From positions 124,001-188,000 of the forward strand of contig NZ_FRDK01000003.1 of assembly GCF_900143245.1 (NCBI RefSeq): a DNA stretch of 64,000 nt. The letters run 5' to 3'. A program made the position numbers and the translations under genes. The DNA is from Flavobacterium fryxellicola (lineage in GTDB: Bacteria > Bacteroidota > Bacteroidia > Flavobacteriales > Flavobacteriaceae). The notes under the pieces are model-generated. The model did not search any database. It worked only from the letters and a program-made list of their open reading frames with translations, and was not told where the DNA came from. How positions within the stretch are numbered: the stretch's first letter is position 1; every line of letters begins with the position of its first letter. This document shows, piece after piece, positions 1 to 8,411 of this stretch.

Positions 1-582
1 AGAAAATTAATGATAATTGCAATTGCGTTATTTTTTAGTAAAGGAATGGCACAAGATGATTATATTTCTTTTTCTTCTGGATTTGATTTGAAAAATTCTA
101 CTCTTGGTAGTGCTCCTACAGATGATAAAGCTGCTTTGGATCTTTTATTACAATTTTCAATGGTAAGTAGAGATGTAGAGATTAATATTGGATATGAAAC
201 TTTCCCTAGGCTAGATTTTGATAAGTATACGATTGGTGTAGGATATCATACTCATCTTTATGGGAATTTATTTAGAAAAACTATTCACACAGTTTTTATT
301 CCTAGTATAGAACCTACATTAATAAATAGGCATGATGATTGGGGCGGTGGAATTGGCTATAATCAAGAATCTTCTCATTTGTCTTTAAGTTTGAATTTTG
401 CACTAAGATGGAATTTATCAGACAGTATAGCAGTAGAATATTCATTTAATGCCTTGCCAAGGACAGATTTAAAGGCTATGTATGGTAAGGATATGAATAT
501 TACAAATGGAAAGGCCTCTGTCAGTGGTGTTCCAATTATAGGTAGTAATTTTATTAAATTTGTTTACATAATAAACCGATAA
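1..582 (+). CDS. Predicted outer-membrane/secreted beta-rich protein, 5' end probably outside window
   Basis: The reading frame is open from base 1. The first in-window ATG is at base 10, but the codons before it read Arg-Lys-Leu without a stop, so the true start may lie to the left. A hydrophobic stretch followed by GMAQ-DD looks like the end of a signal peptide. The rest, about 175 residues, alternates polar and hydrophobic residues in short aromatic-ended strands and ends in Asn-Arg, which suggests a small beta-barrel or beta-sandwich envelope protein. I do not recognise a named family. The assignment to the envelope is inference from the signal peptide and strand pattern. Confidence 0.6.
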   Translation, partial: RKLMIIAIALFFSKGMAQDDYISFSSGFDLKNSTLGSAPTDDKAALDLLLQFSMVSRDVEINIGYETFPRLDFDKYTIGVGYHTHLYGNLFRKTIHTVFIPSIEPTLINRHDDWGGGIGYNQESSHLSLSLNFALRWNLSDSIAVEYSFNALPRTDLKAMYGKDMNITNGKASVSGVPIIGSNFIKFVYIINR

Positions 583-979
583 AAAATATTTTTCCTTGTA
601 GAATTGTAGAGAGCTTTATTAGTTTATCACAATAAATTTTCGATAGTCAATATTAACAAAGACAACTATAAATTTCTAATAGGCACGAGCGGGATGCTTT
701 CGCTAGCAGGGTGTGGCTTTTTTTATAGTTATAAGTGAGATCAAGAATGTTTGACTTTCTTTATTCATCTTAAAGCATTATGATTTTTTAACGATAGACA
801 AAGTGTCCCGAATTTATGCCGAATTATATATGCCGTTAACACTTTACACTTGCTGAGTTTTGTATACTCATTATTGTGGCCCAAAGTCAGAGACGTTTGC
901 GCAGCTCATACGACAAGTTTATTCTTTAACAGTACACTTTGAGCAGCGAGGGGGGAATTGTTTTATACTTTATTTAAAA
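583..979. other. Intergenic gap with no recognisable gene
   Basis: I see no open frame or RNA gene in these 397 bases. A short GC-richer stretch at about 680-715 followed by a T run resembles a weak terminator or the edge of a repeat. It lies between the convergent upstream gene and the protease gene. Confidence 0.5.
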
Positions 980-1786
980 TTATAACTTGATGTTATGTTT
1001 TTTAATATATTCTGATAAGAATGAAATATTACGCGCATATCCTATACCAGTACTTATATATTTGTCTAGTATTGTTATAGTTTCTTTACTTGCTTGTAAA
1101 GGATCTATGCCCATAAGTTGAATTGATCCTTGCTTTTCAGAATCATTTATCTTAGAAAGGTAATTTTGTAAGCCAAGACTAATTCCTCCCTCACGCAAAC
1201 TGATAATGCCTAAAACTTGACCTTGGTCGTCGACTAATGCTCCCCCAGAATTCCCTTTATTAGTTGAAGCTTGGATGCAAATAAGTGAATTGTCTTTAGT
1301 TATTCCTGATATGCTTCCCAAATGGCTTACCATTGTGGGAGTTCCCAATGGGTATCCTGAAAAGATTACTGGAGCTGTAATATTATAAGTAATCTTTTCA
1401 GAAAGAGATAAGATTGTTTTGTTTTTAACTGTAGTATTGACTTTTAAAATAGCGAAATCTTGGTGTAATGGTTCTGGTGATTCAGTAGATGGTACACTTA
1501 TGCAAATTGCGTTTACAATTTCACCATTCTCAGTTATAATCTGAATATCATCAAAAACATTAAAATTAATACTGTTTTCAATTGTTTCTGTACTAGCTAT
1601 TACATGAAAACATGTGGCAATTAAATTTTCTGAAATAAAAAATCCTGTTCCTGAACTTTGTCCTTTTTGACTAATTATTTTGACACAACTATTACGGGAG
1701 TTATTAACTATTTGTGTGTTAATTGTACTTTGACTATAGCTTAGTTTAAACATGATTAATGTAAATAAGGTTAAGAGAAATTTCAT
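980..1786 (-). CDS. Secreted trypsin-like serine protease (S1/Trypsin_2 fold)
   Basis: The 268-residue protein has an N-terminal signal peptide of about 18 residues ending in SYSQ. It then has a chymotrypsin-fold protease domain with the full catalytic triad in order: His61 in the CFHV motif, Asp110 in DFAIL, and Ser180 in GNSGGAL. There is no PDZ domain, so it is not a complete HtrA/DegP. It is more like the stand-alone trypsin-2 proteases found in many bacteria. The C-terminal 70 residues (after about 200) match nothing I know. Export to the periplasm or outside follows from the signal peptide. The substrate is unknown. Confidence 0.85.
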   Translation of the reverse strand: MKFLLTLFTLIMFKLSYSQSTINTQIVNNSRNSCVKIISQKGQSSGTGFFISENLIATCFHVIASTETIENSINFNVFDDIQIITENGEIVNAICISVPSTESPEPLHQDFAILKVNTTVKNKTILSLSEKITYNITAPVIFSGYPLGTPTMVSHLGSISGITKDNSLICIQASTNKGNSGGALVDDQGQVLGIISLREGGISLGLQNYLSKINDSEKQGSIQLMGIDPLQASKETITILDKYISTGIGYARNISFLSEYIKKHNIKL

Positions 1787-1970
1787 AATTTTAAGCTATA
1801 ATATTGGAACTGTGTAATAGTTAGGAAAGTTTGATACACTTTTTTTATCACTTCAAATATAACAATTAATCTTACATAATATTGATTTTTATCGATTATC
1901 GAAACCAGAAACCGAAGTTCTACACATTTACCATCGTGAGAAAACATAAACAAAGTTCTATGCAATTTTC

Positions 1971-2085
1971 GCGTGAAGGATGGCAGTGGAGCTCTTTATG
2001 ATTTTGTCCCGCAGGGCAAAACCATAAAAGCGGGAACGTACAGCCTGACGCACCGCAGCCAAACGGAGGTGCGGCACGCCCAAAT
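1971..2085 (+). repeat. Interspersed hairpin repeat, copy A
   Basis: The left boundary reads GCGTGAAGGATGGCAGTGGA and the right boundary of the core reads GGGAACGTACAGCCTGACGC. Between them lies an AT-bounded hairpin whose loop is CCCGCAGGG. A second small hairpin (GCACCGCA / TGCGGCACGC) follows to 2085. The boundary words recur in copies B-E elsewhere in this window, so this is one member of a family. Confidence 0.7.
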
Positions 2086-2158
2086 CACTCTAATTATCCT
2101 AGATTTCCGGCTGGAGAATCTGCTGCAATTCAATCGAGAACGTTCAGGCTGAAAAAAC

Positions 2159-2189
2159 TTGGTTGGCTGGTAAAAATTTTATAATTTTG
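2159..2189 (+). promoter_or_regulatory. Promoter of tig
   Basis: TTG (2159-2161, running across the line break) is followed after 20 bases by TAATTTTG (2182-2189). This matches the Bacteroidota housekeeping pattern TTG-N19-TAnnTTTG. The start codon of tig lies 34 bases downstream. Confidence 0.65.
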
Positions 2190-2223
2190 CAGACCGAAAT
2201 TATAATGTAAAGTAAAGAAGAAG

Positions 2224-3549
2224 ATGGATATCAAAAGAGTAGCAATAGACGCTGTAAACGAGACGATTGTAATGACTGTAGTTCACATGGATTACAAAGG
2301 TCAAGTAGCAAAAAGAATAAACGAAAAAATGCCTTTGGCAACGGTTAAAGGGTTTAGAAAAGGCGCGGTGCCTAAAGATCTTGTTGAAAAACAATATGGT
2401 AAAGCGATCAAACAAGAAGAAGTTCAAAAAGTAGTTGACTTGGCGCTTGAGCGTTTTGTACAATCAGAAAGACTAAACTTGCTTGGAACGCCTCTTCCTA
2501 AAGTTAACGAAGCGTTTTCTTGGGATGCGGAAGAATTGGTTTTTGAATATGAAATTGGTTTGGTTCCTGACTTCACTTTAGACCTAGAGGCTAAAAACGA
2601 CATCGTAAAATATGTGGTTTCAGCGGATGCTAAATTGATCGAAGGTCAAGTGGAAAGAATCCAAAAGCAATTTGGAACAGCCATTCCACAAGAGGTGGTT
2701 GCTGCTGATTCAGATGTTACAGGAACTTTTGCAAACGAAGAGAAAGGAATTAATAACGCTACCACTATTGCTGCTGATCTTTTCAAAGACAAAGCGACTT
2801 TTGACCTTTTCATAGGTAAAAAAGTAGGTGATGTAGTTACGGTAAACACAAAAGGTTTATTTGAAGATGCACATCAATTGATGGACGTGATGAAAGTAAA
2901 TCATGATGACGTTCACACATTAGATGTTGATGTTGCTTTCACAATCGAAGCGATCAACACCGCTGAATTAGCTGAATTGAACCAAGAATTGTTTGACAAA
3001 TTGTTTGGGGCTGGAACGGTTTCTTCGTTAGAAGAATTGAAAGCTAAAATTAAAGAGGATGCAGAATCTCAATTTGCAACGCAAGCAGACCAAAAATTAT
3101 TAGGGGATGTTACGGAGTTTTTGATCGAAAGCACCAAGTTTGACCTACCAGCTGAATTCTTGAAAAAATGGTTGCAAACAGTTGGAGAGAAAAAATTATC
3201 TCCTGAGGAAGCTGAGGTTGAATATACACGTTCTGAGAAAGGATTGCGTTTTCAATTGATCGAAGGTAGAGCTATGGCACAGTCGGATATCAAAATCACT
3301 TTTGAAGATTTGAAAACATTCACGACAAAAAATATCCGTCAACAAATGGCACAATTCGGACAAACAAATCCTACCGACGAGGAAGTTCAAGGAATTGTAG
3401 CAAGAGTTTTGTCGAATCAAGACGAAGTAAAAAGACTTTCTGACCAAGTGGTTGCAGAGAAATTATTGGAATTGTTCAAAGAAAAAGCAAATCCTACTAC
3501 CAAAGAAGTGACTTACGACGAATTTATTGCGGCTTCATACGGAGAATAA
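2224..3549 (+). CDS. tig: Trigger factor, ribosome-associated chaperone
   Basis: This 441-residue protein matches the Bacteroidota trigger factor in length and layout. The N-terminal ribosome-binding domain carries the signature KGFRKGAVPKDLVEKQYG around residues 42-59. A divergent central FKBP-like region follows (about 150-245), then a helical C-terminal chaperone domain. It binds nascent chains at the ribosome exit tunnel and helps them fold. It is followed by clpP and clpX in the order commonly seen in bacteria, though a terminator and a repeat lie between tig and clpP here. Confidence 0.95.
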   Translation: MDIKRVAIDAVNETIVMTVVHMDYKGQVAKRINEKMPLATVKGFRKGAVPKDLVEKQYGKAIKQEEVQKVVDLALERFVQSERLNLLGTPLPKVNEAFSWDAEELVFEYEIGLVPDFTLDLEAKNDIVKYVVSADAKLIEGQVERIQKQFGTAIPQEVVAADSDVTGTFANEEKGINNATTIAADLFKDKATFDLFIGKKVGDVVTVNTKGLFEDAHQLMDVMKVNHDDVHTLDVDVAFTIEAINTAELAELNQELFDKLFGAGTVSSLEELKAKIKEDAESQFATQADQKLLGDVTEFLIESTKFDLPAEFLKKWLQTVGEKKLSPEEAEVEYTRSEKGLRFQLIEGRAMAQSDIKITFEDLKTFTTKNIRQQMAQFGQTNPTDEEVQGIVARVLSNQDEVKRLSDQVVAEKLLELFKEKANPTTKEVTYDEFIAASYGE

Positions 3550-3634
3550 GCAAGCGGTTGTAATGTCCTAAAGTCGAAAGTCAAAAGCCCTAAAAGCGCA
3601 AGTGATGATTAAAATTTTATGATTTTATTACAGA

Positions 3635-3663
3635 TTGTTACCAATAAAAAATAAGTATATTTG
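3635..3663 (+). promoter_or_regulatory. Candidate promoter upstream of clpP, overlapping a hairpin
   Basis: TTG (3635-3637), an 18-base spacer and TATATTTG (3656-3663) fit the Bacteroidota consensus. Transcription from it would begin inside the hairpin that ends tig and run through repeat copy B into clpP, giving a leader of about 290 bases. Confidence 0.4.
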
Positions 3664-3698
3664 AGCGTCAGAAAAATTATTTTTTTGACGCTCTTTTG
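3663..3698 (+). terminator. Hairpin terminator after tig
   Basis: GAGCGTCA and TGACGCTC form a perfect 8-bp stem around an A/T-rich loop, followed by TTTTGTTT. Confidence 0.7.
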
Positions 3699-3723
3699 TT
3701 TCATTTTATTCTGGATTTTTTCA

Positions 3724-3872
3724 GGAGCCAATCCAGCTATTCGTTGCAAGTTTTTTCATCTTGTTCCCTTTTTTCTAAACAAGAAAAGGAGCTTCCTTCG
3801 GTCGCTCTTTTCGTGCAAGAAAAAATGAGAAACGATTTCAAAAAGCTTTCCACTGCGATCTGGGCTAGAAAT
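3724..3872 (-). repeat. Interspersed hairpin repeat, copy B (reverse orientation)
   Basis: Read on the minus strand, it begins CGCAGTGGAAAGCTTTTTG and ends AAACTTGCAACGAATAGCTG. Both boundary words occur in the same order in copy E at 52.8 kb, and the interior also shares words such as AAGAGCGAC and GAAGCTCCTT. An open frame of 61 codons on the plus strand here is a by-product of the repeat and not a gene. Confidence 0.75.
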
Positions 3873-3962
3873 AAGACATAATGACATCATTTGTAAAGAG
3901 GAACGACCTTTGCAATGCAGATACTAGTAATTGATATAAAGTAAAACTTAGAACACATACAC

Positions 3963-4637
3963 ATGAACTACGGTAAAGAATTTAAAAAGTTTGCTACAAA
4001 GCACCAAGGAGTAAATGCCATGTATTACGATAAAATCGTTGCGGCAATGAATCCTACTAATATGACTCCCTATATTATTGAAGAGCGCCAGTTGAATATT
4101 TCTCAATTAGACGTTTTTTCTAGATTGATGATGGATAGAATTATCTTTTTGGGAACAGGAATCGATGATCAAATTGCAAATATCGTTCAAGCACAACTGT
4201 TGTTCTTAGAAAGCGCAGATGCTTCGAAGGATATCCAAATTTACTTAAACTCTCCTGGAGGAAGCGTTTATGCAGGATTGGGAATTTATGACACGATGCA
4301 ATACATCAAACCAGATGTTGCTACAATTTGTACTGGAATGGCGGCCTCTATGGGAGCGGTATTGTTGTGCGCAGGTGCAGCAGGGAAACGTTCCGCATTA
4401 CCGCATTCAAGAGTAATGATTCACCAACCATCAGGCGGAGCACAAGGTGTGGCGACTGATATGGAAATCAACTTGCGTGAAATGTTGAAACTGAAAGACG
4501 AATTGTACAACATCATTTCGCAGCACTCAGGACAAACATTTGACAAAGTGCACAAAGACTCTGAGCGGGATTACTGGATGAAAGCCGATGAAGCAAAAGA
4601 ATACGGAATGATTGATGAGGTTTTAAGAAGAGGATAA
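3963..4637 (+). CDS. clpP: ATP-dependent Clp protease proteolytic subunit
   Basis: The 224-residue protein is a canonical ClpP serine peptidase. The catalytic triad is Ser129 (GMAASMGA), His154 (MIHQPSGG) and Asp203 (SERDYW), with the 25- and 49-residue spacing known from E. coli ClpP. The N-terminal 30 residues are a longer propeptide-like extension, as usual in Flavobacteriia. It assembles as a double heptamer and degrades substrates fed by an AAA+ unfoldase. That unfoldase, ClpX, is encoded 88 bases downstream, so the two are very likely co-transcribed. Confidence 0.97.
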   Translation: MNYGKEFKKFATKHQGVNAMYYDKIVAAMNPTNMTPYIIEERQLNISQLDVFSRLMMDRIIFLGTGIDDQIANIVQAQLLFLESADASKDIQIYLNSPGGSVYAGLGIYDTMQYIKPDVATICTGMAASMGAVLLCAGAAGKRSALPHSRVMIHQPSGGAQGVATDMEINLREMLKLKDELYNIISQHSGQTFDKVHKDSERDYWMKADEAKEYGMIDEVLRRG

Positions 4638-4645
4638 AAATACAG

Positions 4646-4720
4646 TCAAAAGCCAAAAGTCATAAAGTCAATAGCAATGCTCTGGACTTTATGACTTTAG
4701 ACTTTACGACTTTAGACTAA
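4646..4720 (+). repeat. Spacer of degenerate 7-bp words between clpP and clpX
   Basis: The spacer is built of words such as AAAGTCA, GACTTTA and GACTTTAC repeated about every 7-8 bases, with an inverted arrangement (AAGTCATAAAGTC against GACTTTATGACTTT). A related run sits after tig at about 3570-3596. Confidence 0.6.
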
Positions 4721-4725
4721 AAAGA

Positions 4726-5958
4726 ATGGCAAAAGTAGTATTAGAATGTTCGTTTTGTGGAAGAAAAAAGCCAGAAACCAGTTTGTTGATTGCTGGTATC
4801 AATGCACATATTTGTGATAAATGTATCGAACAAGCACACGGAATTGTTTTAGAAGAATTGAAATCTGGCGGAAGTTCAAAACTTGTTGGTGATTTGATTT
4901 TGAAAAAACCAAAAGAAATCAGAGCATTTTTGGATCAATATGTAATTGGTCAAGACCAAACTAAAAAAGTAATGTCGGTTGCGGTTTACAACCACTACAA
5001 ACGTTTGATGCAACAGCAATTAGACGATGAAGTAGAGATTGAAAAAAGTAACATCATCATGGTGGGTCAAACTGGAACTGGAAAAACATTAGTGGCTAAA
5101 ACCATTGCAAAAATGTTAGACGTTCCTTTGGCAATCGTTGATGCTACTGTTCTTACTGAAGCTGGTTATGTAGGAGAAGATGTGGAAAGTATTTTGACTC
5201 GTTTATTACAAGCAGCGGATTATGATGTTGCTAAAGCAGAACGCGGAATTGTATTCATTGACGAAATAGATAAAATTGCTCGTAAAAGTGACAATCCGTC
5301 TATTACACGTGATGTTTCGGGTGAAGGCGTACAACAAGCCTTATTGAAACTATTAGAAGGAACAGTTGTGAATGTGCCACCAAAAGGCGGACGCAAGCAC
5401 CCAGACCAAAAATTTGTTGAGGTCAATACGCAAAACATTTTGTTTATCGCTGGTGGCGCTTTTGATGGAATCGAAAGAATTATCTCGAAACGATTGAATC
5501 GTCAAGCCGTGGGGTATTCTACTTCAAAAAATGTGGATAATATAGACAAAGATAATTTGTTGCAATATATTATTCCAAAAGACATCAAAGACTTTGGATT
5601 GATTCCAGAGATTATTGGTCGTTTGCCAGTATTGACGCACATGGATCCTTTAGACAGAGAAACCTTGCGAGCGATTTTGACACAACCTAAAAATGCATTA
5701 ATCAAACAATACGAGAAATTATTTTTGATGGATGAAGTAACGTTCACCATTACAGATGAAGCCTTGGATTTTATAGTAGATAAAGCATTAGAATATAAAT
5801 TAGGAGCTCGTGGATTGCGTTCTTTATGCGAAGCCATCTTAACTGATGCGATGTATGAATTACCAAGTTCAGAGGACAAAATTTTAGAGATAGATGTAGA
5901 TTACGCCAAAGAGACGTTGAATAAAAATTTATTGAAACGATTGGAAATAGCGTCTTAA
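4726..5958 (+). CDS. clpX: ATP-dependent Clp protease ATP-binding subunit ClpX
   Basis: The 410-residue AAA+ unfoldase starts with a C4 zinc-binding domain (Cys8, Cys11, Cys30, Cys33). It carries Walker A GQTGTGKT at 114-121, the pore loop GYVG at 147-150, Walker B IVFIDE at 175-180, and the RKH loop at 223-225. The tripeptide that docks into ClpP, IGF in E. coli, corresponds here to VGY at 262-264 by position after KRLNRQ. It recognises and unfolds substrates for ClpP, encoded immediately upstream. Confidence 0.97.
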   Translation: MAKVVLECSFCGRKKPETSLLIAGINAHICDKCIEQAHGIVLEELKSGGSSKLVGDLILKKPKEIRAFLDQYVIGQDQTKKVMSVAVYNHYKRLMQQQLDDEVEIEKSNIIMVGQTGTGKTLVAKTIAKMLDVPLAIVDATVLTEAGYVGEDVESILTRLLQAADYDVAKAERGIVFIDEIDKIARKSDNPSITRDVSGEGVQQALLKLLEGTVVNVPPKGGRKHPDQKFVEVNTQNILFIAGGAFDGIERIISKRLNRQAVGYSTSKNVDNIDKDNLLQYIIPKDIKDFGLIPEIIGRLPVLTHMDPLDRETLRAILTQPKNALIKQYEKLFLMDEVTFTITDEALDFIVDKALEYKLGARGLRSLCEAILTDAMYELPSSEDKILEIDVDYAKETLNKNLLKRLEIAS

Positions 5959-5987
5959 ATAATTTGATCCTCAATTGAAGTTAAAAT

Positions 5988-6020
5988 AAAGCTCAAAAAC
6001 AGTCGTTTTTGGGCTTTATT
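5988..6020 (+). terminator. Terminator after clpX
   Basis: AAAGCTCAAAAAC and GTTTTTGGGCTTT pair with one G-T wobble around the loop AGTC, followed by ATT. Confidence 0.65.
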
Positions 6021-6105
6021 CGTTTGAGTAAAGTATTTTTTGTCTATTGTGTTTTAGATTATACATCAGATTGAATTTGTTTTTTTGTAACTTTGATTAA
6101 AATAG

Positions 6106-6330
6106 ATGATTATGGTAACTATCAAAATAAAACAAAACTCAAAGCAAGCAAAGCTTTTTTTGGAATATGTAAAAACGTTATCTTTTGTGGAAGTTTTAAA
6201 CACAAGTGGCACCTCTTCAAATAAAAAAGAGAAATTATTGTCTGATATTGAAAAAGGACTGCAAGAAGTGAAAAGCATAAGAGAAGGAAAAACAAAACCG
6301 CTTTCAACATCTGATCTGTGGAATGAGTAA
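6106..6330 (+). CDS. Antitoxin-like small protein (DUF2683 type)
   Basis: The 74-residue protein begins with a TIKIKQNSKQAKLFLEYVKT segment like DUF2683 proteins and continues with a charged, probably disordered tail. ATG codons at 6106 and 6112 are both possible starts. Its last 8 bases overlap the start of the next gene, which encodes a RelE-like protein. That is the classic arrangement of a type II toxin-antitoxin operon. A TAACTTTG -7 element lies at 6088-6095. The antitoxin role is inferred from the partner and layout. Confidence 0.7.
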   Translation: MIMVTIKIKQNSKQAKLFLEYVKTLSFVEVLNTSGTSSNKKEKLLSDIEKGLQEVKSIREGKTKPLSTSDLWNE

Positions 6331-6664
6331 TCAAATTATACCACTTCACTCTTTTGTTACGGCTTTTAAGAGGTTTAATAAAAAATTCCCAAGTTTAAAA
6401 AACGATTTTCTTGACTTAGAAAGAGAATTATTAACAAATCCAAAGCAAGGAGAAGATTTAGGATCTGGATTATATAAAATTAGACTTGCTAACAAAGATA
6501 AGGGGAAAGGGAAAAGTGCTGGTTACAGGATAATCACTTATTTAGTTGAAGAAAAAGAATTGATTTTCACTATTTACTTGTTGAAAATTTATGACAAGTC
6601 TGAAGAAAGTACAATTTCAAAGACTGCTTTGGTAAAATTAGTTAGGTCGGTGTTTGGAAGTTAA
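6323..6664 (+). CDS. RelE/HigB-like toxin
   Basis: The 113-residue basic protein has the compact RelE/ParE-superfamily pattern: an N-terminal helix pair rich in Phe and Lys, then a strand block with GLYKIRLA, GYRIITYLV and LIFTIYLLKIYDKSE. The KIYDKS ending is typical of the RelE/HigB toxins paired with DUF2683-type antitoxins. Such toxins usually cleave mRNA on the ribosome. The frame is intact and it overlaps its antitoxin by 8 bases. Confidence 0.78.
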   Translation: MSNQIIPLHSFVTAFKRFNKKFPSLKNDFLDLERELLTNPKQGEDLGSGLYKIRLANKDKGKGKSAGYRIITYLVEEKELIFTIYLLKIYDKSEESTISKTALVKLVRSVFGS

Positions 6665-6753
6665 TTTTTTATATTCGCTGCAAATCTTAAATTAGATTTT
6701 ATTGTAACGATTGAAGATTACATCTTAAAAATTACATATTTCTCAAAAATACA

Positions 6754-6786
6754 AACCTGTTCATTCCTTTGGGCAGGTTTTTTTAT
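6754..6786 (+). terminator. Terminator after the toxin gene
   Basis: AACCTG pairs with CAGGTT, extended by wobble pairs, followed by a T7 run. Confidence 0.6.
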
Positions 6787-6890
6787 GAGTAAACTACAGT
6801 ATTTGTTATTGTTTGTAAAAAGAAAGCTTATTTTTTTTTATCCCCTTTAGATTGTCGATTTTTGTGCATTCTAAATCAAATATATACAAA

Positions 6891-8129
6891 ATGCAAATAG
6901 AAGAGGTAGAGGTAATTTTACTGAAAGTTTCAGGTCAGGATAAACCCGGAGTAACCGCTGGTTTAACATCTATCTTGGCCAATTATGACGCTATAATTCT
7001 AGATATTGGTCAAGCCGACATTCATGATACTTTGTCTTTAGGCATTTTATTTGAAATAAAAGCGGGTTCTACTTCTGGGCCAGTTTTAAAAGATTTATTG
7101 TTTAAAGCATACGAATTAGGAGTTAAAGTAAAGTTTATTCCAATTTCTATTTCGGATTACGAAATATGGGTAAAAGGACAACGCAAACAAAGGTATACTA
7201 TAAATGTTTTGGGAGAGACACTTACCGCTGTACAACTGGCCGCTGTGACGCGTATTCTATCCAATCAAAATTTGAATATTGATGCCATCAAGCGATTAAC
7301 AGGTCGGGTTTCTATTATTGAAAAAGAAGAATTTCCGCGTTCTTGCATCCAATTATCAGTTACGGGAACAATTGTCGATAAATCGTTCATGACGGCGAGT
7401 TTTATGGAAATTTCCAGAACGTTAGATGTTGATATTTCCTTTCAAGAAGACAATATGTACCGAAGAAACAGGCGCTTGGTGTGTTTTGATATGGACTCGA
7501 CTCTCATACAGACCGAAGTAATCGATGAACTAGCAGAGCTAGCTGGTGTGGGGGAACAAGTGCGTGCCATTACAGAAGCGGCGATGAATGGCGAAATTGA
7601 TTTTAGCGAAAGCTTTAAACAACGCATGGCTTTGCTCGAAGGCTTGAGCGAAAGTGTATTGCAAACCGTTGCTGAAAATCTACCGATAACTAAAGGAGCG
7701 CATCGCTTGATGAAAGCCTTAAAATATTATGGCTATAAAACCGCTATTTTATCTGGAGGTTTTACCTTTTTTGGAAAATACCTGCAAAAAGAATTGGGGA
7801 TAGATTATGTTCATGCTAATGAGTTAGAAATCATCGATGGTAAATTAACAGGCAACTATTTAGGGGAAATTGTTGATGGCAAAAAGAAAGCCGAATATTT
7901 ACAGGCGATTGCTGATAAAGAAGGCATTCACATCAACCAGACCATAGCAGTGGGAGATGGAGCCAATGATTTACCAATGTTAAACTTAGCAGGTTTAGGA
8001 ATTGCTTTTCATGCCAAACCTACGGTAAAAGAAAAAGCCGAAAGTTCTATTTCTAGTTTAGGATTGGATGGTGTTTTGTATTTGTTGGGCTATCATGACA
8101 GGCATATCGATATGGTGGAGGAGGAGTAA
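6891..8129 (+). CDS. serB: Phosphoserine phosphatase with N-terminal ACT domains
   Basis: I start this gene at the ATG at 6891 (412 residues). The longer frame would need a TTG at 6852 and adds a non-conserved tail. Residues 1-185 form an ACT-like regulatory region (ILLKVSGQDKPGVTAGL). A HAD phosphatase follows with the nucleophile motif DMDST at 200-204 and a C-terminal GDGANDLPML metal-binding motif. It hydrolyses phosphoserine to serine, the last step of serine synthesis, and the ACT region probably senses an amino acid. Confidence 0.93.
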   Translation: MQIEEVEVILLKVSGQDKPGVTAGLTSILANYDAIILDIGQADIHDTLSLGILFEIKAGSTSGPVLKDLLFKAYELGVKVKFIPISISDYEIWVKGQRKQRYTINVLGETLTAVQLAAVTRILSNQNLNIDAIKRLTGRVSIIEKEEFPRSCIQLSVTGTIVDKSFMTASFMEISRTLDVDISFQEDNMYRRNRRLVCFDMDSTLIQTEVIDELAELAGVGEQVRAITEAAMNGEIDFSESFKQRMALLEGLSESVLQTVAENLPITKGAHRLMKALKYYGYKTAILSGGFTFFGKYLQKELGIDYVHANELEIIDGKLTGNYLGEIVDGKKKAEYLQAIADKEGIHINQTIAVGDGANDLPMLNLAGLGIAFHAKPTVKEKAESSISSLGLDGVLYLLGYHDRHIDMVEEE

Positions 8130-8152
8130 AAGACTGCAATAATTTTAAAAAG

Positions 8153-8192
8153 AGGCTGTCCTAAATTACTTTTCGGACAGCCTATTTTTTAT
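8153..8192 (+). terminator. Terminator after serB
   Basis: AGGCTGTCC and GGACAGCCT form a 9-bp stem, followed by ATTTTTTATT. Confidence 0.8.
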
Positions 8193-8251
8193 TATGAAAT
8201 TTTACAGAAATTACTTTTTTAGATATTTATAATATTGCTTATCGAAAGTTT

Positions 8252-8407
8252 TTAAATTTCCTTATGTTCAATTTTATTAACTAGGTCTGAATAATATTTA
8301 ATCTTAAGCAAAAGTATTTTTCTTACTAATAAATACAAATCAATTAAAATAATTGAAATAATTGAAATTATAAGTGCTGGAACAAAATATGCTATGTTTT
8401 CTATCAT
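8252..8407 (-). CDS. Small membrane peptide (51 residues), unrecognised
   Basis: An ATG at 8407 opens a 51-codon frame on the minus strand, four bases after the stop of the lipoprotein gene, so the two are probably co-transcribed. The product begins MIENIAYFVPALIISIISII: one long hydrophobic helix (about residues 5-27). A basic, amphipathic tail (RKILLLKIKYY) follows, ending in HKEI. It resembles neither a toxin nor an immunity protein that I can name. It is real only if the frame is conserved in relatives. Confidence 0.5.
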   Translation of the reverse strand: MIENIAYFVPALIISIISIILIDLYLLVRKILLLKIKYYSDLVNKIEHKEI

Positions 8408-8411
8408 GATA

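Noticed and set aside
1783..1965. 60-codon frame before the serine protease
   Set aside because: Low-complexity AT-rich translation without a start context or family; it overlaps the protease's own 5' region.
3696..3881. 61-codon frame on the plus strand upstream of clpP
   Set aside because: It lies wholly within repeat copy B, which has matching DNA in an unrelated place, and its codons look random.
6852..6890. Longer N-terminus of SerB from a TTG
   Set aside because: The extra 13 residues are not ACT-like, and a proper ATG sits exactly at the domain start.
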